From contig QKGY01000013.1 of NCBI GenBank assembly GCA_003250235.1, forward strand, positions 1 through 7,615: a DNA stretch of 7,615 nt, in the 5' to 3' direction. The notes below the pieces were generated by a model. The model did not search any database and was not told the DNA's origin. It saw nothing but the letters and a program-made list of their open reading frames with translations. The translations under genes were made by a program, and so were the position numbers. The DNA is from Desulfuromonadaceae bacterium (GTDB lineage: Bacteria > Desulfobacterota > Desulfuromonadia > Desulfuromonadales > SZUA-540). This document shows positions 5,623-7,615 of the stretch, in pieces (position 1 is the first letter of the stretch; each line of letters begins with the position of its first letter).

Positions 5623-6710
5623 TTAGGCACGAAACAATGAGACAGCAATGCCTCCGTTACTCAGCTCCATATCGGCTTTCATCGACAATCCCAGGGCATC
5701 CACAAGGGGGGATGGAGGACACAGAACGGCCTTGCGCCATTGCGGGAATCTGTCCCGGTAAACCGCTCCCAGCGTGCGGTAAAGGGGGGTGAGGTCCTCG
5801 CCTTTTCCCAGCCTTTCCCCATAAGGAGGGTTACACAGGATCACCCCAGGGGGCTCGCCGCCCTGGACATCGGCCAGATCCCTCTGCTCCAGCACGACAA
5901 AATTTTCCACGCCGGCTCTCCAAGCATTTCTCCGCGCCGCTTCCAGCGCGGCAGGATCGCGATCCGATCCCCGGATCATGGCCGACACCTCCCTTTTCTG
6001 TTTGTCGGCCTCGGCAAGCAGAACCTGCCAGAGCCCGGGGCGAAACCCCGGCCAGTCCATGAAAGCAAAATTCCGCCCTCCTCCCGGCGGGAGATTGGCC
6101 GCCATCAGCGCCGCCTCGATGACAAAGGTTCCGGAGCCGCACATGGGATCCACGAGGGGACGGCTTCCATCCCATCCGAGCCGGTAGAGGATTCCCGCTG
6201 CCAGGGTTTCCCGAAGAGGCGATAACCACGCCGGTGCAACAACTCCCCCGAGCTGTCGATGGAAATCCGGCACTGGTCGTCCTCGAACCGCACGACAACG
6301 ATCTGGGAAGGCCCTTCGCCCAACGCCACCTGACTCCCCAGGGCACGATGGATAGCGTCTTGTACGGTTTCGGCAATGCGGTCGGTGTGGTTCAAACGCG
6401 AGCGATGACTGGTCGCCCGCACCTGCACCCGGGTCGTGGGACGGATAAACCGCCCCCAGGGCAAGCGAACGCACTTCTTATAGAAATCCGGAAAATCCCG
6501 AGTGCGGAGAGACCCGATCCGAACCAGGACGCGGCTGGCGGTGCGAAGCCAGAGATTGGCCCGGTAAATCTCGGCCAATCCGCCGGCAAAGCTCACACCG
6601 CCCGCAACGGGGGTCACCCCCTCTATCCCCAGGCCGGACAACTCTCGGGTACACACCCCTTCCAGGCCCGGGGCCGCAACGGCAAACAGTTCTCCTTCGA
6701 ATTTCTTCAC
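5623..6710 (-). pseudogene. THUMP-domain SAM-dependent RNA methyltransferase, frameshifted
   Basis: Two overlapping minus-strand frames together make one protein of the RlmL (N-terminal half)/UPF0020 family, which methylates a guanine N2 of 23S rRNA in E. coli. The first frame starts at GTG 6710 after GAAGGAG (6722-6716). It encodes residues 1-165: a ferredoxin-like/THUMP part with ATSHRSRLNHT (99-109), ending in GELLHRRGYRL. The second frame carries on from PLRETLAAGIL, with SAM-binding DPMCGSGT (6150-6127) and catalytic NPPY (5832-5821) before GERLG, to the TAA at 5623. The switch falls at 6216-6221. Relatives have about six residues between GYR and the P of APLRET that are missing here, so sequence is lost as well as frame. 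The first frame alone would give a protein without the methylase domain, ending near 6105. The promoter and both halves look otherwise intact, so the lesion is recent or is an assembly error. Confidence 0.85.
6216..6221 (-). other. Frameshift/deletion junction in the RNA methyltransferase gene
   Basis: On the minus strand the junction reads TAT-CGC-CTC-TTC. The hexamer CGCCTC can be read as the end of GYRL in the first frame (CGC CTC) or within the start of PLRET in the second (CG CCT C). If the ancestral text had CGCCTC at both places, a deletion of 19 nt between the copies would give exactly this sequence and frame change. The size is inferred from the family's six-residue spacing. Confidence 0.65.
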
Positions 6711-6739
6711 ACCTTCTCCTTCACAACCAGAGGGCGCAG

Positions 6740-6768
6740 AGTGTAGCACAGGAACCCGATGGTTTCCA
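6740..6768 (-). promoter_or_regulatory. Candidate promoter of the RNA methyltransferase gene
   Basis: On the minus strand, TGGAAA (6768-6763) is followed at 17 nt by TACACT (6745-6740). A TG one base before the -10 gives an extended -10 (TGCTACACT). The predicted leader is about 23 nt to the GTG at 6710. Confidence 0.45.
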
Positions 6769-6778
6769 GAACCTCTCG

Positions 6779-6807
6779 TTGACAATCACCATGCATCCCC
6801 GCAGAAT
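6779..6807 (+). promoter_or_regulatory. Sigma70 promoter for the DUF815 ATPase gene
   Basis: A perfect -35, TTGACA (6779-6784), is followed at 17 nt by CAGAAT (6802-6807, 4/6). Its -35 lies only ten bases from the -35 of the divergent methyltransferase promoter, so the two are back to back and might interfere. Confidence 0.55.
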
Positions 6808-6816
6808 TTCTGATAC

Positions 6817-6830
6817 GATCGGTAACGATC
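6817..6830. promoter_or_regulatory. Short inverted repeat GATCG-GTAA-CGATC in the ATPase leader
   Basis: Five-bp arms surround a 4-nt centre, just after the expected start of transcription of the ATPase gene and before its ribosome binding site. It also contains the second of two ACGATC copies spaced ten nt apart (6815 and 6825). It could be an operator or a small mRNA hairpin; the evidence is weak. Confidence 0.25.
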
Positions 6831-6851
6831 ACTTTTCAAGGAGGACGTTAC

Positions 6852-7615
6852 ATGAACCTTTCCGAAATGGACATCGACTGGGATTACCTGCTCGAGCGTC
6901 TGGAAAGCCTGATGGATTTGGGCGAAGAATACCTGACGCGGCAGCTGGCCGAATACGAACTCGATCCCGAGGTCTTTGAAACCTTCCGGGCGTTTCGCTG
7001 GCAGAGCCAGGGAACATCCGGGTGGCTCTCCGCCGTGGAGTTTCCCGACCTTCCGAACCATGACGATCTACTCGGCATCGACCGGTCCCTGGACCGGCTC
7101 ACGCGCAATACCCTGCAGTTCGTCCATGGTCTTCCGGCCAACAACGTGCTGCTGTGGGGTGAGCGGGGCAGCGGCAAATCCTCGGCGGTCAAGGGGCTTC
7201 TTGCCCGCTACGGCGACCTGGGCCTGCGACTGATCGAAGTCCAGAAAGAGGACCTTTTCCAGCTACCGGCCATCATCGCCCGCCTGCGCGGTCTTCCGCA
7301 GCGGTTCATCCTGTTCTGCGACGACCTCTCCTTTGACGAGTCGGAGGTCTCCTACCGGGAGCTTAAGGCCCTGCTGGAAGGGGGCGTCGAAGCCCGCCCC
7401 GCCAACGTGCTGGTGTATGCGACGAGCAATCGGCGCCACCTGATGCCGGAACGCTTCGAAGAAAACACCGGAGAGGCGGAGATTCATCCGGAAGAGCAGG
7501 TCTCCGAAAAACTCTCCCTGTCGGATCGCTTCGGCATTACCCTCGGATTCTACCCCATGAGCCAGGAAACCTATCTGAGTATCGTCCGTCACCTGGCCGG
7601 ACAGCGTAAACTGGG
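6852..7615 (+). CDS. DUF815 AAA+ ATPase (partial, 3' end missing)
   Basis: The frame is open from ATG 6852 to the right edge, giving 254 codons with no stop. AAGGAGG (6838-6844) lies seven nt before the ATG. Residues 1-90 are an acidic, probably helical lead-in. From there the protein is a P-loop ATPase of the DUF815 family. Walker A is GERGSGKS (103-110) and Walker B is FILFCDD (152-158). A sensor-1-like Asn193 sits in ATSNRRHLMPE, the family's best-known motif, and a likely arginine finger, Arg226, in LSDRFG. No signal peptide or membrane segment is visible, so it should be cytoplasmic. DUF815 proteins are usually about 280-290 residues, so roughly 30-40 are missing. The substrate and function of the family are not established to my knowledge. 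It is divergent from the broken methyltransferase gene. Confidence 0.9.
   Translation, partial: MNLSEMDIDWDYLLERLESLMDLGEEYLTRQLAEYELDPEVFETFRAFRWQSQGTSGWLSAVEFPDLPNHDDLLGIDRSLDRLTRNTLQFVHGLPANNVLLWGERGSGKSSAVKGLLARYGDLGLRLIEVQKEDLFQLPAIIARLRGLPQRFILFCDDLSFDESEVSYRELKALLEGGVEARPANVLVYATSNRRHLMPERFEENTGEAEIHPEEQVSEKLSLSDRFGITLGFYPMSQETYLSIVRHLAGQRKL

Noticed and set aside
6216..6240. Programmed ribosomal frameshifting in the methyltransferase gene
   Set aside because: There is no slippery heptamer or convincing stimulatory structure, and the residues missing at the junction would not be restored by a frame change.
6234..6746. Plus-strand open frames opposite the broken methyltransferase (e.g. 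170 codons)
   Set aside because: They are the antisense of recognisable THUMP and methylase sequence and have no motif or start signal of their own.
1..7615. CRISPR array, insertion sequence, tRNA or phage remnant
   Set aside because: No spaced direct repeats, terminal inverted repeats, transposase/integrase motifs or tRNA-like cloverleaf were seen on either strand.

Overview
The window looks like ordinary chromosomal DNA from a Gram-negative, probably anaerobic bacterium of the Desulfuromonadales/Geobacterales type (Desulfobacterota, formerly Deltaproteobacteria). This placement is inferred from the gene set: an outer-membrane-type ChaN lipoprotein, a long-form GAPDH, an Escherichia-type SpeD, a class II aldolase, and a DUF815 ATPase next to a THUMP RNA methylase. 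I could not run a database search. The coding sequence is evenly GC-rich. I see no insertion sequence, phage gene, CRISPR array, tRNA or rRNA.

Layout. At the left edge is the 3' end of a ThiC-family gene (2-187, +), closed by a strong terminator. A probable two-gene transcript follows: speD (383-1183, +), encoding pyruvoyl S-adenosylmethionine decarboxylase, and 35 nt later a ChaN/Tiki-type lipoprotein with a C-terminal PDZ domain (1219-2463, +). A perfect hairpin at 2485-2515 ends this unit and also ends the convergent fba (2535-3515, -), encoding class II fructose-bisphosphate aldolase. fba is divergent from a 481-residue glyceraldehyde-3-phosphate dehydrogenase (3748-5193, +). The 232-nt gap between them carries promoter-like elements and inverted repeats. 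Two hairpin terminators separate the GAPDH gene from the convergent rpsU (5322-5516, -). Upstream of rpsU, on the same strand, is a THUMP/SAM-dependent RNA methyltransferase (5623-6710, -) whose reading frame is broken in the middle. Divergent from it is the 5' part of a DUF815 AAA+ ATPase (6852 to the right edge, +).

How the genes work together. fba and the GAPDH gene encode consecutive steps of the lower glycolytic/gluconeogenic trunk and share one divergent control region, so joint regulation is plausible. speD supplies decarboxylated AdoMet for spermidine synthesis, but no speE lies in the window. rpsU and the methyltransferase both concern the ribosome or rRNA; a promoter between them suggests rpsU is transcribed independently.

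The strongest unusual observation is the methyltransferase lesion. The frame changes at a single CGCCTC hexamer, and about six family residues are missing there. This is what a 19-nt deletion between two short direct repeats would leave. Other points worth a look are the Tiki-fold plus PDZ lipoprotein with both GxxH motifs, the GAPDH with a 130-residue N-terminal extension and a non-standard cofactor-specificity segment, and short palindromes near the candidate starts of speD and fba. I did not find a clear new multi-gene system.
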